Assembly (NCBI GenBank): GCA_018389105.1
Contig: JACATO010000330.1
Location: 806,001 to 870,000, forward strand
Origin: Nautilus pompilius
Taxonomy: Eukaryota; Mollusca; Cephalopoda; Nautilida; Nautilidae
Reading direction: 5' to 3'
Length of the DNA stretch: 64,000 nt
Below, piece by piece: positions 26,069 through 39,460 of the stretch. Each line of letters begins with the position of its first letter. The stretch's first letter is position 1. The notes beneath the pieces were generated by a model that made no database searches, was not told the origin of the DNA, and worked only from the letters and a program-made list of their open reading frames with translations. The translations under genes and the position numbers were made by a program.

Positions 26069-26145
26069 CTGTTGGGGGTGAGAGGAAAAAGAAATCAGTG
26101 AGTGGAGGATCAATGAGACAAACAACACCTGAAAAAAAAAAAAGG
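26069..26145 (-). other. Two possible 3' splice sites for the coding exon
   Basis: The proximal acceptor ends CCCCAACAG just before 26068, after a C/T-rich tract. A second AG lies 60 nt upstream, directly after a run of twelve T and CAG (exon would start at 26128). The 60 nt between them are open and in frame and would add 20 residues (VLFVSLILHSLISFSSHPQQ). The distal site has the stronger polypyrimidine tract. The proximal one gives a product more like the rest of the exon. Either or both may be used. Confidence 0.5.
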
Positions 26146-28154
26146 AAGACGCTGCACCTATACAAGTTCATGTTGACTCAAAAAGGTCAACAATGAATAT
26201 GGTGACGAGCTACAAAAGAGAGATGCCATACCAGCCTGTTATGTTTGATGGCCACGTCTCCACCTGTCTCGCAACTAATTTTCACATCCTGCCAAACACA
26301 AATTTCCATAACTGGTTGGTGATATTTATTAATACCAAATCATGCAAACATTACTGTTGTCCCATTCATTCGATAGTATTTTCCTGACTCAAATATATCC
26401 ACGCCTTCTTTTCAAAAACAATCCAGGTACATGCAACATTCCGTCACCTGTACACATATGCATCTACCACAAAATATCTTACTAAGTCACATAAAACCCA
26501 TTAATAATAAAAGTCTTCATTCTCTTTTATTTGAAAGAATATGGTAATTGCAATTAGTAATGAACAAGATTTTAAAAAATAAATAAAAAAAAAAATAATT
26601 TTGCTTTTACCCGGAAAGAAAGGAGAAAAGTAAAACAACCTATTTAATATTAAAATCCATGGGAGGTAACTCTAAAGATTCAAATTTCTTAATAAAATAA
26701 TTTGTTAACACCATTTAGAGAGCAATTTTTGAGATTCTAATTGAATTATGTTGTTTTACTCAAATGTTTTGAAACAACATTATCTTGCCCATGCACTTTC
26801 AGCGAATAAAGGGTTAACAAAACTTTCTGCTATTTGGCCTGAACATCTGTTATGGGAAGCCAGCAATGCAGTAACACCCAAATTTTCAATTTAACCAAAA
26901 GTGTGCTGGACTGGCCAGTGTGGAGCACATGACACATCTACAACTGACTACTGTTAATTCTCAGCTAAAGCACGAAAGAAATAATCAAAAGCTGTTTTAG
27001 ATTAATTTTAGCCTACATAAAAAATAAATGAAAAATACTATTTGAGGAATTAGGATATTTGCATATTAAAGATTTTTTTTAAAAAAAAGCAATGTTTTTC
27101 TTTTCTTTCCTGGAAGCATACAGCTCATGAACTACCAGGCATTTGTCATTTTAAAGTTTTATAAAAAATCGTATATATTTTTAAATATAGACTTCAAACC
27201 TTCTGTCATTACAGATTACAATCACATGAGGTGAGAAGCACATCACCAACCAAATATAGCTAAAATTTGTCTTCAAAGTATTTTTGATCTTAACACCATC
27301 AGTAAAATAAACCATGAGATGACAATTTTTTCAAGTGTTATCATGTACAACATAACGAGATTTATTAAAAGCTACTGAAATGCAGACAAAATTTCTCATT
27401 GTGTAGCATACCAGTTAACAACAACAGAAAAGTATACGTACTGTTATACATCCATCCATGAAAAGTAAAACTTTTAACTGCTTAAAATAAAATGGTGGTG
27501 TAGAAAGGGATTTGACATATCTGTGTAAACCTTTAAATAAACCTCTCAATTTGTAAATGTAAATTGACTAGTTTTGTAACATTTTCTAAATGTGATTTAC
27601 ACTAACTCCACTAAAGAAATTTTTTTTTGTGCTTTATAAAATGGTAGTTGGTTCAAAATATTCCAAGAATGAATTTACAAGTCTGATAATTTTGTGTATA
27701 ATAAGTTTTGAAAATATTTATATACTTTCAATATGTGTATTAATGTGTACTTATTTTCAGTTAAATAAACCACACACACACACGCACATATCCCCCCAAA
27801 ATAAGAAAGGCTGGTAGTTCTTGAAGGCCACTTATTATCTGTTATCGCTAGAGTCTGGTAAATTAGCCAGCTGTTTGTCTGATACGATAAATATATATAT
27901 ATATATATATACATCTGAACAAAGCCAATGAACTTTATCTGAAGTGAAGAGTTAAAACCAGACCAAAATATTAGTCGAGTTTTGTAATATTTCCCACAGC
28001 ACATCACAGAATGGAGGGGGTGTACAAACTATTTCAGCCAAATAGAAATGAAAAAAAAATAATAAATAACAGATGTAAAATAAAAACTATGGTTAATAAT
28101 GCTTGTGTTTTATTTTCAGTTACCGTAGGTGTGTAATTTTAAAACAAAGGCCGA
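26146..28154 (-). other. Probable intron upstream of the coding exon
   Basis: If the exon has an upstream partner, this DNA is intron on the minus strand. It contains short CA and TA microsatellites and no recognisable genes. Confidence 0.6.
27890..27911. repeat. (TA)n microsatellite
   Basis: About 11 TA units. A short CA run lies about 110 bp before it (27771-27784). Confidence 0.95.
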
Positions 28155-28259
28155 CTAGTTACCAGGGATGTTCAAATGAAACCTGGCCAGATACTGCTAT
28201 GATGGTGAAGCTATTTTCAGAGCCGGATTTCATTTGAATGTTCCAGCAATAAGTTCTAG
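28155..28259. repeat. Short palindromic repeat, copy B
   Basis: The left arm ATGTTCAAATGAAACCTGGC pairs with the right arm GCCGGATTTCATTTGAATGT (core 28166-28244). CTAG occurs near both outer edges. This is the best-conserved copy. Confidence 0.75.
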
Positions 28260-28699
28260 AAGTTATCTGTATTCAAATATCAAAAGAGAATCAATTAGTG
28301 AATAATATACCATGTTTTTTCATATTACAGGATTAGATGGTGTTCCGTCATGCACGTGTTTACTGTTTCCTATGTTAGTTTCGTGGACCAACTACACGGA
28401 TGCTCTGTCTGTTTGTAACAATTACAATAAAAGTACCCCTAGTTTTTTTGTACTCTTTGTAAAAAAAAAATAACCCCATGTCACCAGAATATCACAGTAG
28501 TGATGGCACTGCTCTTGGTCATGTTAACATTACTTTATTTTATTAACTACCACAAATTTGGATTTTTTTTTGAATTTAAAATATGTGCTGGTTTACAGGT
28601 ATAAAACTGGTGTAGTAGAATCTACAGATATATGTGACCAGTAAATTCTTGCAGCAGATCAGTTGCAATAGCAACAAAAAGGCTGAAAGCGTTGCAGAA

Positions 28700-29420
28700 C
28701 TAATCCTATATGCTAAATGCAGATGGGGACATCAGTGACAGGCCAAGAAAAGGTTGTCCCTGTTATGCAGATGATTATGACAGAGGTGATCATCAGAAGA
28801 ATGGTCCTGCAGGACAAGGAAATTATGAGCCCCAGATTCAACAATGCTTGCTGGCAGTCAGACAGACTCAGGTGCCCAGACAAACCATCAATAGCTGACT
28901 CAGTCATGTGGGATTACGTGCCAAACATCCATTTACTGGTCTCACCTTAAGCAACCATTCTTACTGTAGTCCGGGCAAAATGCCATCATCCTCAAACAAG
29001 AGTTCAAAAGCAGAAATTAATGTTTTCTGATGAAAATTTACTCGGTTTAGACTTACCTCTCTGACAATAGGTTACTATATGCGGTTCATAGAAAGAGCAC
29101 TATGTTTCTGCCTTTATTGTTCAGCATGGTGATTATGGTAGAGACAATGCAATGATGTGAGGGGGGGTCTCATGGCTGGATAAAAGACTATCTTCCTCAG
29201 TTATTGTCAAAGTTCACCTATCTACTTAAAGGTATCAGGATGAGATTCTGATATGAACAGTCCTGTATCTTTATCAATGAGTGGTACCATGGTCCGTATT
29301 CCATATAAACACCACCACCAAGCAACATGGCTCTGAGTCGTCTTTGCATTTCTTTGGGGCAACAATGTCAATACAGTGAACTGGATAGCCATGAACTCAG
29401 ATCACTTAGAATTTAAAATA
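28700..29420 (+). pseudogene. Tc1-like transposase relic 2
   Basis: Plus-strand relic in mixed frames. GDISDRPRKGCP (28725 on) matches the S-D-R-P-R-S-G-R-P linker of Tc1-like transposases. LRAKHPF (28914 on) follows, then FSDEN (29023 on) with the first catalytic Asp at 29029, GGVSW (about 29160) at the G-G-I-S position, FHINTTTK (about 29299) where functional copies have F-Q-Q-D-N, so the second Asp reads Asn, and NNVNTVNWIAM (about 29361) at the N-V-x-W-P-A block. The first-to-second catalytic spacing (93 codons) fits the family. Several stops lie between the blocks. It is dead and of a different lineage from relic 1. Confidence 0.75.
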
Positions 29421-30467
29421 TGTTAAATTCCAAAATACCTAGATGTTTGTGCCCAGTATAATATATATTTAATGTATTCATTTCTGGCACAAAAAACAAA
29501 AAAAAAAACAGAGAATACTTACCTCACAACACACAAGATAAAAACAAAAATTAGCACTGATAGGTTCAATAAATAATTGCATTATGTAGAAGTGATGATA
29601 AGTGAAATGTTAGCTAGAGACTAAAAATAGCTTATATGTTTTTTTTTTTAAATAAAGTTTAGCAACATCAAAGCTTGTAACAAGAACCTGTAAAATCATC
29701 AGAATGTAAAATAAAACTTCATAGATAAATCTGCATACTGTTTGATTTGATGTACAGATTTGTTTTTCCTTTTATTATACATAGAAATTAGATAAGTGTA
29801 AACAGTTTGAGTAAGAGTATATAGGTTCATTAAGCAAATTAACTTTTTTAAAAAGAAGGTATTTGAATTGTCCAGCCCACTTGCTGCTGGGTAGTTTGAT
29901 AAGTTAAAAATTTGTTTGTTTCCTTTATATGGGAAGAGAATTTTCAGATAAAATTCTTAGACAGTTAAAAAATGTAGACATCAAGTATATCAGATTATAT
30001 AAGTCAAGTCAATCAATGGGCAAAAGGTGTAATAAACTTTTTTTTTTTCTTTTGTATGAGACACCTTTCTTTGTATTTGTCTTTGGGGTATTATACTAAT
30101 TTCTAATGTAATGTAACACAAATGTGGAAATGTGGTTTCAAATAGAAAAATTCCTTTTTCTCCAAATTCTTTTGGGCAATGAGTATTCACTGTATACAAC
30201 ATGTAGAATAATATTAAAAAATAAGAGATTAGTGGGTAGGTTGTGTATGATTGATTAAGAAAAAAACATTGAACTTATTCTTTTAGCTAACTGACAAGAA
30301 ATAGTTAAAGCATTCCAAAGATTGGAACATTCATTAAAATAACAAGAGCAAAATCTGGTGTCTGAAAATTGCTTAGCTTGCTATAGATAGGGTTATTCTG
30401 AGAGAGCACTAACAAGGTATACAAGCAATACAACATTAAGTAAGATACTGGTAATGAAGTATATTAT

Positions 30468-30544
30468 ACTAGAGACCTTCAAATGAAACTTGGCCAGATA
30501 CCATAATAGGTGATGCATCAGCCAGGCTTCATTCGAATGTTCCT
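30468..30544. repeat. Short palindromic repeat, copy C
   Basis: ACTAGAGACC precedes the left arm TTCAAATGAAACTTGGCC. The right arm is GCCAGGCTTCATTCGAATGT. Same order and orientation as copies A and B. Confidence 0.75.
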
Positions 30545-31469
30545 TGTATCTGCTGCAGATGATGACTGTCCTGAAGAAACTTTAGAGATTGATGGTAAAG
30601 CCACATAGCACAGATTGTATTAATCTTCAGCTGTCTTATAAAAGATGGTCATTCCCAAACTAATTCAATAAAGATCAAAAATCTAATTTTCTCAGCAACC
30701 AAATGCATTAATTCTTTTCCCTCAATGCTGTTATTTTTTTCAGATTCAATTCATAATTGCTGCTTCTCTCCGATAACTGCAAAATTATTTCCCTATAGAC
30801 ACAACTCAAACAAGGTACCAAACAAAGTAAATACTTTTATAAAATGTCTCTTGAAACTTCCCAAAATTAACCATTTACTATGAGAGCCATACTATCATTG
30901 AATTTCAATTAAAAATATTCTTCCACATAACTTTTTAAAAATTAAAACAGCCTAAAATGTAAAAATTAGTGGAATTTACACTAGGCTAATATAGGTTTAG
31001 TCATGCTGAAAGTTTGTTACCACAGTTTATCTACTGACATTGGGGCTGTTATACTGAACTATCATTAATAATAAGACTAACAAATGGCAACAGACATAAA
31101 AAGTTAAGTATGAGATGTACTAAATAATTTTAAAATATATTTCTTAAGATTAGAATACACTTTGCACATTAGTTATATCAACTTAGGGAAAATATCTTGA
31201 TGGCCAACATCTCATTTGTATATAGCATAAGATAGAAGAAATGACAGCTTCACCAGTTACAGTATCATCACTATAACAAGAATGAGGAAAATAAGAGTGG
31301 CTGACAAGTCATTAGAGAAAATAATTTGACAAATCTACCTGGTATTTGGCATCTAGGCAAAGAGCGTGTGCATTGTGAATAAAGGTGGTAATATGAGTTG
31401 AGAAGGGCTATTGGTTTGCCACTTAGTTCAAAAGACTCACCACTCCCTGACTAAGAGTGTTTACCTGGA

Positions 31470-31491
31470 CAGGTGTGTAAAAACACACCTG
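31470..31491. repeat. Perfect 9-bp inverted repeat around AAAA
   Basis: CAGGTGTGT, AAAA, ACACACCTG: two perfect arms, each with a CAGGTG E-box. It could be a binding-site pair or a small hairpin. It stands at the edge of a block (31440-31780) that is GC-richer than its surroundings. Confidence 0.6.
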
Positions 31492-34400
31492 GCTGAGGCC
31501 GCACTCTGACATGCTTTTTAGAATGGCCCAACATTTAATAACCGTTTGCAATGGTTTGAGGCAACAGCTCCACACAAGTAAGTTATTGTCAGGATAAATG
31601 CTGCATTGAGATATTTGGAAGTGGAGCCAGCTGTGAGGTGGGACAGGGAATCTCTGTGTACTCGATGGATGGCGAGATTAGGTGATACAGTGCACTCAGC
31701 TTCATCCAGAATGAAAACTGCTGCTTTGTGTGTCACCCATTTTTCTGTTTGCTTTATGACTCGCTGGGATGAAGTGGACCTAAACTTTTAATTGCAAAAT
31801 AAATGTTTATTTAGTCTAGTTGCAAAATATTAAATCCCTTTATCCTTCATTCTTACATCTTTTAGCTGATGGTAAACATAAACATAATTCCTTGCTTCCT
31901 ATATATTTATGTAGTTAGACTACTTGTCTAGTACTTTATAAGACTCATATACATTTATCATACTCTTATAAATTATTAATAAAAGATTAATGAAATACAG
32001 TTAATTAAAGAATATCGTCTACTGGTCAAGGGAAAGCTAAAGAGTTAATTAAGATAAGACTGAAGTATTGCCTTTAGCAGTTGGAATTTTTTTTGTTTAA
32101 GATAACTTAAATGCATTTTTTTTAAAAAAGACAGCACTCCCTATATTATTATTTACCATTGGGAGAGAGAGGAGAGTTGGGCTTGACACTTACCTCACAA
32201 ATATTAGTCTGAAGTTAGAAGCTGATTAGATAAAAGAATAGCAACAAAATAAAAAAAAATAGTTCTATTTTTCTTGTTTCCAGAAGGAAAAAAAAAACAT
32301 CTAGAAGGGTGAGGATTGCAAAGTAAACACATTCCAAAAGTAATAAAAAAAGTTCCATCTATCTAAAAATATAATTGCACTGTTTGAAAGTGTATTTTGT
32401 TGTGAAAGTCTGTACTTAAGCAATTTCCAAGATATTTTGTTTTCCAAATATACATTACTCTTGGCTGCTGACTCTTACAAAATTTTCAAAATATTCTGTT
32501 TTAAAGAATGATAACATTGGGTACGCTAACAACTGAAGCCATCAATAGTAGTAGATACTGATGCTGCATATAAAAATTATTGAAAATTTATTACTTTTGT
32601 CCACGATGATAAGTGACAAAAAGCAATATTTAGAAACAATAGTCTAGAACCTATACAAGATTTCAACTTTATTTAAATCATTTTTTGTTTTCTTTCCTAT
32701 TTTTGAAATGTGTAAATAAAACAATATATAGGTGACTGCTATTTTCAAACTCATTGTAACTGACAAAAAAAAACAATACAAGCCAAACAGTGCAGATGTT
32801 AAGTCTGTATTCTATAGAAAAGTAAATATTTAAAGCTAGGATTTTCAATTAAATATTTAGTCTTTAAATCTTAGAATTTTGAAAAGTTGAATTTTATTTT
32901 TTAAATGTACAAATTATTTTAAATGATTGAAGCCATGAAGAATTTTGCCAATATGAACTCTACCATCAGACACAACACAAAAGTACTATCACAGAATTCT
33001 GAAGCTAATCAGAAAGATGCTAAAGTTAATGGTACCTATTAGCTTTGTATGAATGTAGACATTTCAGTATTAAATGTCTATCAACACATTGTTTTATGTA
33101 TCTTTTCTACCAAAAAAACCACTCAAAAACTAATAATCACTAATAAAATATTAACATAGGAATTGTTTACCTTCAAAATTTCTTGAGAGTGCTTCTTTTT
33201 TTTAGACTGCTTAAAGATATGAAATATGAAATATTTATGTTGATCCCATCCGCTTCTAAAATTATCAAGAAAAGTTCTTGTGAGAAAACTGATACCGATA
33301 TGATAACAAAAATGAACATGCTAATGAATTTTTTTGAGGAATTAAGGTAACTCTGCTTCATTGGGCCTGGTTACCATAGATTGGTACAACAAAGTAACTA
33401 GGACACCTGTTAAAACTAATACAAGTTAGAAGTCTGAATTTTTTTGAACATTATAAATATTTCCATTACTTTTTGCCACAGACAGTGCAGAGGATCATCA
33501 GTTTCATTAATGTATTTAATCAGAGCAAACTGAAATTGCCATAACTCCATTAGAAATAGCAAAAATTAAATTTTGATGAAAAGACATGACAAGACTAATT
33601 TACAATTCGTAGAATTTTTACAGAATAATCTTTAGAATGGTGCAAGGATAAAAGGGGGAAAATCACCTATAAGCCAAAATGTCACCCTTTAAGAAGTTCC
33701 ATCTTGAATGCATTGGTATCAACAGGTTTGGAGGGTTAGAAATTTATTACTATTATGGCATTAACCATCCACAGATAACTCTTTATCTAAGCTACTGGGA
33801 TTATGAGGTGGTTCCACACCATGGCTGTGCCTTCAAATGTAAAAAAAGAAAAATAATAATAATAAACTTGTAGTTAAACCCAAGAGAGTGGGTAAAGAAA
33901 GAAACCTCCTGAATGCAGCATTCCCTCCTGGGTAAGCACGTTAGCAAACTATCTGAAGCTGAATCTAATGGCACTCTCCGTCAGTTCCTGTTTAATGATA
34001 CAATTGCTTGGAACACACACTATTCCATTCTGGTGATCCATTAATTTCAGATGCACTATATTTTTGCTTAATGGAGTATTATATAGGATAAGAGTCATCA
34101 GTGACTAGTGGCATAATCCTTGGAGAACTGATTCTGACTACAACGTGTTATGACTATCTACCAATGATCCATCTATAAAACCACACACTCTCTCTCTCTC
34201 TTCCTCATCCATACTCTTAAGTAATGAACTACAATATTTCCAAGTGAGGGTAAATGAAGAAAAAAAAAACAAAAAAAACATGTAAACCCTTTTGTTTGTT
34301 TGTTGTTCTAAAAAAAAAAACAACCATTAGAATTATTTCTAAATTTGAATGAACCAAGCACAAGCAGCTCAGAAAAGGTTGCAGTGCTCTTAGTCACTTT

Positions 34401-37400
34401 TCTTATGCATAAACGAGTAAAACAAACCTTTCAGATGAGAATACTCAGCTAGAATTCTCCTTTAACTAGTATCAATCTATTAGAAATTATCTGCTGCATC
34501 TTCATGTATTTACATGGTAATAAATAGAAATGGATATATATATTTGCCATGTTATTTCTTTCACATCCACTTTTAAGCTCTCTCCCTTCAAAAAATACAG
34601 CCATAGTATCTCACAAGCTACTTGGATCCACAAGCCACAATACTTGAACTTGCCAAGAATTTTCAGTTTTATAAATAAAAAGGAAAAGAATCAAGATGAT
34701 ATGCATACAACCTTTACCAAAACAATAAGCAATCGTTTTTAGAATATGTACTACTATACATGTATTAGTTGGTGATTGACATCAATAGGTTTTAAATGAC
34801 TGCAAACGGTAAATTGTGCTTGCGAGCAGCAAATAATGATGGGGTGTCATCTTGGTAATGCTGTATCAGTGCTAGACAGGAAGAGGCAAGGTCATAAACA
34901 GCAGTAGACCCAGCAATCACTAACTGTAATCCTGTGCCACAACTTAAGTTACATGTGTAACCACAGTCTGTCATTCATGAATTTGTCTTCTCAGCTACAA
35001 TCACATGTGCAAGGACATCACAACATTGGCAGCTGCATCTTCAGTCATGAAGGACAACAAAAGAAGAAAGAAAATTTGTTGAGAGCCAGTGGTAACAGAA
35101 AAAAGAACAAACTGTCTTTGGCATAAATAAACAAAGACTACTCAACCAGCTATGAGTGCATCCAGAGACTGTCACTTGATAAGGTAGTACATGCCAGTCC
35201 ACAGACCCTTATTTAAGAAATGGTAGAGCTGAATGTAACATTTTTGGCTATGCATTCATGGATTGTCAGAGAACAGATGAAATACATGATCTGAAATAAC
35301 CCCTTTAAAAGAGCTCAATATTAACCACTTTACATACAACTAAGAGAAGAATTTTTGCTAACTGTTTGGATAAAATCACAGATTTAATAGTAGTCACTGT
35401 TCCTTTATACACACATGCACACACACCCAGAGAGAGAGAGAGAGAGATTTTAACAAAAGAGAAGAAATGGCTGTGAATTCCTGGTGGAAGTACAAATACA
35501 TATTTTGAGCTATAACCTAAGTTTGTTATGAACTAAAATAAAAACAACAACAATGAGATCCTAGACCTAACCATACTGCTTTAATTGTAAATCATAAATT
35601 TGTTTTGAATGACGACAACTGGCCACATCTTGCTCTGAACTGTAAATTTATCAAAATATCTGAAACCCATCTTGAGCAAACACACAAAGTCTGTGCCTAT
35701 CTACATCTTTACTTTAATTTACATTTTTTTAAAAAAACCTTCTGTTGCTAAATCTTATGTAAACAAAACAAAATGTGTTTTCATAGCCTGGGTTTTCTCT
35801 TTTTTCCAGCTGACAATGAAATAAGGTATAGTATAGTTCAAACCACTCTTACTATTTGTATTGCTGCTCTATTAGTTACTACCAATCTATTTATCAAGGT
35901 TTCTTTTGGTTACATCTGTTTTGCTGCCTAAGTTTTCCTTACATGTATAATAATGTTGTTTCGAATTGACAACCTTTCTTTTGTTCTGTAACTCTTCCAA
36001 AGATCAGATTTGTGCTTTTTAATAAAATTTCTTTTAAAAATATTCAAATTTCTAAAAGATCAGAATAAAAAGACAGAGGGCCAAGGACAATGATGTGAAT
36101 AACTTATTTAACAATCAAAGACCAACCTCCATGTTTTCCTGCTGTTTTTTTTTTTATTGTGATCAATTCACACCCACCCCACCTCATAGTTTCAAAGATA
36201 ATGGCTCATAGAAAGGTATGCTCTCAACCTGTTCATATTTTCCTTCAGAAATCATTTATTAAAAGGCCATATGGCAATTGAAATCAAGGGACGGATCAAA
36301 GCACCAAATCATGCCAATTTATGCACTTAAAAGTAATGATTTATGTACCTTTTGGTGAATGTGTATAAAATTAAAGCAATACGATGTAGTTTCAGAAGAA
36401 TGCTGAAAATAAAGTTAGTGTGTGTGTGCACACAACAGCTTTCCTTCACCACCACAACCACAAACTATTCCTCCATCCAGACCTTGTTGCCTCATCTCAT
36501 TCAAATAATGATGGCAACAACCACCTGAGATCCTCCCCTCCCTGGATGGATTTTGGATTAAGGACACACTAATAACTATATAACTATGCAAGTTAATGTG
36601 CCAATTAATTTTTAAAACCGAATTTGAATTGTGTTACATTAATGTGACAGTATTTCTCTTTCTTTTAAAGAAGAAATAGATTCTTGAAAGACAGTTTTTC
36701 ATTCACTTTAAACACTACCTTTGTGTCATATTTTTGTATTTTTTGTTAAATGTACATGAAGAATACCATAAATAAAACCTACTTATAACTCAACGTTTAC
36801 TCCTGGAAACTTACTTATTCAGAGCAATGGCTGCAAATAGTCATCAATTTTCTTGTTGACCACGATTACTGATACACTTTTTAGAATAGTACATTTTATT
36901 TATGAATTTAAAACTAAAAAGAGGTACATATTAAGGTCTGCATCTTATATACAGACTTTTACAATCCAAAAAAATATGGAAATAACAATGCACCTTGCAT
37001 CATTTTAAACTAAGCTAACTTTTAAAAAAATATAGTTTCTTTGTGGGGATTCTGCTATAAACATGCTATTCATGCTAGCTGCATGGTTTTTGTAAACAGG
37101 AGGCTGACATCACAAGAGACTGAAAATTCATTTTAACCTGATTATGGTTCTTGACAAGTTAGAGATATAACTCGTTGTTATGATATAGCTTTTATACAAA
37201 TGCTGGAATCTAGTCTGAATGAAATACAAGAAAAAAAAAAAAAGACAGCTATGCAAATGTGTTAAATATCCTTTTTCTTCTTCTTAGCTTTTCAAGTTAG
37301 GTACATAAAAATTACAACACTTTATTGACTGATTCCGTACCATCTCTTTACTTTAGATAAGAGTTGTTCTCAGTGATTTCCTTTCCTAATATCTCTTCAT

Positions 37401-37918
37401 ATTGTTCCCCTTTAGTATTACTTCAGTATAAGTGCTACTAAACTCAAGTCATGCATATTTATCAAATGTATAAATATTACATTTATGAACTTATAATTTC
37501 ACCTTTTATGAAGTTTATTGATATTGTATTGATTTCACAAATCCACTTCATAGACAAGCTTACATGGTTTTTATGTTTAGAATTCTATTATGCCTAGTAC
37601 CTTTTAAATTTAGTTGTTCAGGTAGTTCTGAATTAGAGCAACCAAATATCACTAGAGTAACTTATTTCTAGGTGCATTGTTGTGGTTCTGATTGGCTACA
37701 AAATTGCAAGTCCACTTTATTGAGACAAAACCCAATCACTGTGCACAGACTCTTGTCTAATGATCAGTTAAAACAAACAGCAAAAACATCTTCAAAATTA
37801 ATCATGTCCTTCCCAACCATCACACACCCTTTTAAAAGCATCCTGCTGTTCTGAAGAGCTAAAATTATTTTCTTGACTTTGACTTCCTAATCCAGGGCAC
37901 TGGTAGTTTCAATCTAAC

Positions 37919-37948
<30 letters not shown>
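37919..37948. repeat. (GA)n microsatellite
   Basis: About 15 AG units. Shorter GA runs occur at 35430-35448 and 53749-53765. Confidence 0.97.
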
Positions 37949-37951
<3 letters not shown>

Positions 37952-38677
37952 CAGACAAGTGTTTAGGCTTCACTTCAGGGATGTTATATTTGTAGGGTGG
38001 AGTATTTTGGTCTACTTCATTTGATGGTTATATAACCCAAGTGTTTACTTAAATTCACATTTTTTTCACTTATTATCTAGAGTATGCCATACATGTTGAT
38101 AAGTCTGCCATGTATAAAGGCCAAGCTTGCTGTTTATAAAATCTGCCTTAATGCATAAGCCTATGCTTGTGTGTAAATTTACATTTGCATATAAGACCAT
38201 ATTGACCTTTTGCATGATTCAAAGAAATTAGAGAGATTGTGTATTGTATACAAAAATTTCCTTATCTTATACAATACATGCTAATGTAGAATTTTAAACA
38301 TTTAAATACTTATATGAATAAAACATTGCAGAATTAATTACTACATGCTATCTTTTCTTCTTACAAGACTGTTGTATATCAAACAACAGCTTGCTCTTTC
38401 CATTTTCTTTCTCTATAATTAAGATATTCAGTCAATGGACTTAAGATTTACATAGGAGAACAACAAATTTGGAGTCACAAGCTTTCTAAAAGGTGCTTTG
38501 TCACAATGGAAACGTGTCAAAAGTTGCAGTGTAACAATGAATTACCTTCAGTGCCCTAACAATCACAACCTGCTTCCCGTTTACACATGTACATAAAGTC
38601 AACAAATTTGTTTGCTTTATTTGATCATTTAACCCTTTATCTAAAATACATTTTAAAAATATGATTTATAGCTACCA

Positions 38678-38917
38678 AACTCTTTCCCTGCCAAAGTCGG
38701 AGATCTCCGATCAATGATCACATCCCACTGATTGCCAAAGTCAGAGATCACAGATCCAATGAAGTTTCTGACACTTGATAGATGGCTGGTCCGTAGCACC
38801 GGATATTGTTAGTTTAAGCATTGGTGAACGCCCTTGGGGGAATTCTGAATCATCTCTCGATGGAGGAGTGAATCTGTTAATGGAAATGATGTCAAAAACT
38901 TCGGCAGGGAAAGAGTT
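38678..38917. mobile_element. MITE-like element with 20-bp inverted repeats
   Basis: The left AACTCTTTCCCTGCCAAAGT (38678-38697) and the right repeat (38898-38917, reverse complement AACTCTTTCCCTGCCGAAGT) match at 19 of 20 positions. Total length is 240 bp. TTAA straddles the inner right edge (GAGTTAATG), which could suggest a piggyBac-like origin, but the left side has CCAA instead. The interior repeats CCAAAGTC-GAGATC twice about 45 bp apart (38691 and 38737 regions). Confidence 0.65.
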
Positions 38918-39460
38918 AATGATCCCACTGCGTTAATGCGTTAGTTCAGCCATTTCCTTCATTATGTTATCATTCCAAGTGCACTTGATAAAGCAAATTA
39001 AATATTGTTTGCTGATTTATTTTTTACCCTTTTTAAAAATGCCTGCAAAAAAAGAGAGAAAATTTCAAGGGCAAACAAAACTGATTCAGAATAAAAAGTC
39101 AAATCTCCATTGAAGATAAACAAGTCATAAGTTTCAAACAAAAATAGAGAACAGCAAGAGAGAAAGTGAAGCATCAAGCCTATTTTAGTGATAGCCACAG
39201 TCACACACACACAATTGCTGATTAGAGAGAGAGCTACATCTACAAAGACCACCTTCACCAGCTCACCCGAGTTTACTTATAGATTTCAATGAAAAGAAAA
39301 AATGATTTGTAAAAGTCTACTATGCAAAAAGGTAGAAATCCAGTTTGGTATAAAGATGTTGCCAAGTTGCTAAACTGATCCCACTGCACTCGTAGCGAAG
39401 AAGAAGACACCATGAGAACATGTTACTTCCAGTTCAAATTAAAGTCTGAAGAATATACCA

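Larger units (their letters stand above)
30545..38677. other. Noncoding DNA, probably intronic
   Basis: Contains the E-box palindrome at 31470, GA repeats and many A/T homopolymers. A candidate microexon (32194-32208) is described in the findings. Nothing else is recognised. Confidence 0.6.

Noticed and set aside
27675..28007. 110-codon minus-strand frame
   Set aside because: It runs through TA and CA microsatellites (poly Tyr-Ile, Cys-Val) and has no domain or splice context.
29509..29529. ATACTTACCT, which resembles the start of U1 snRNA
   Set aside because: The match ends after ten bases and none of the U1 stem-loops follow.
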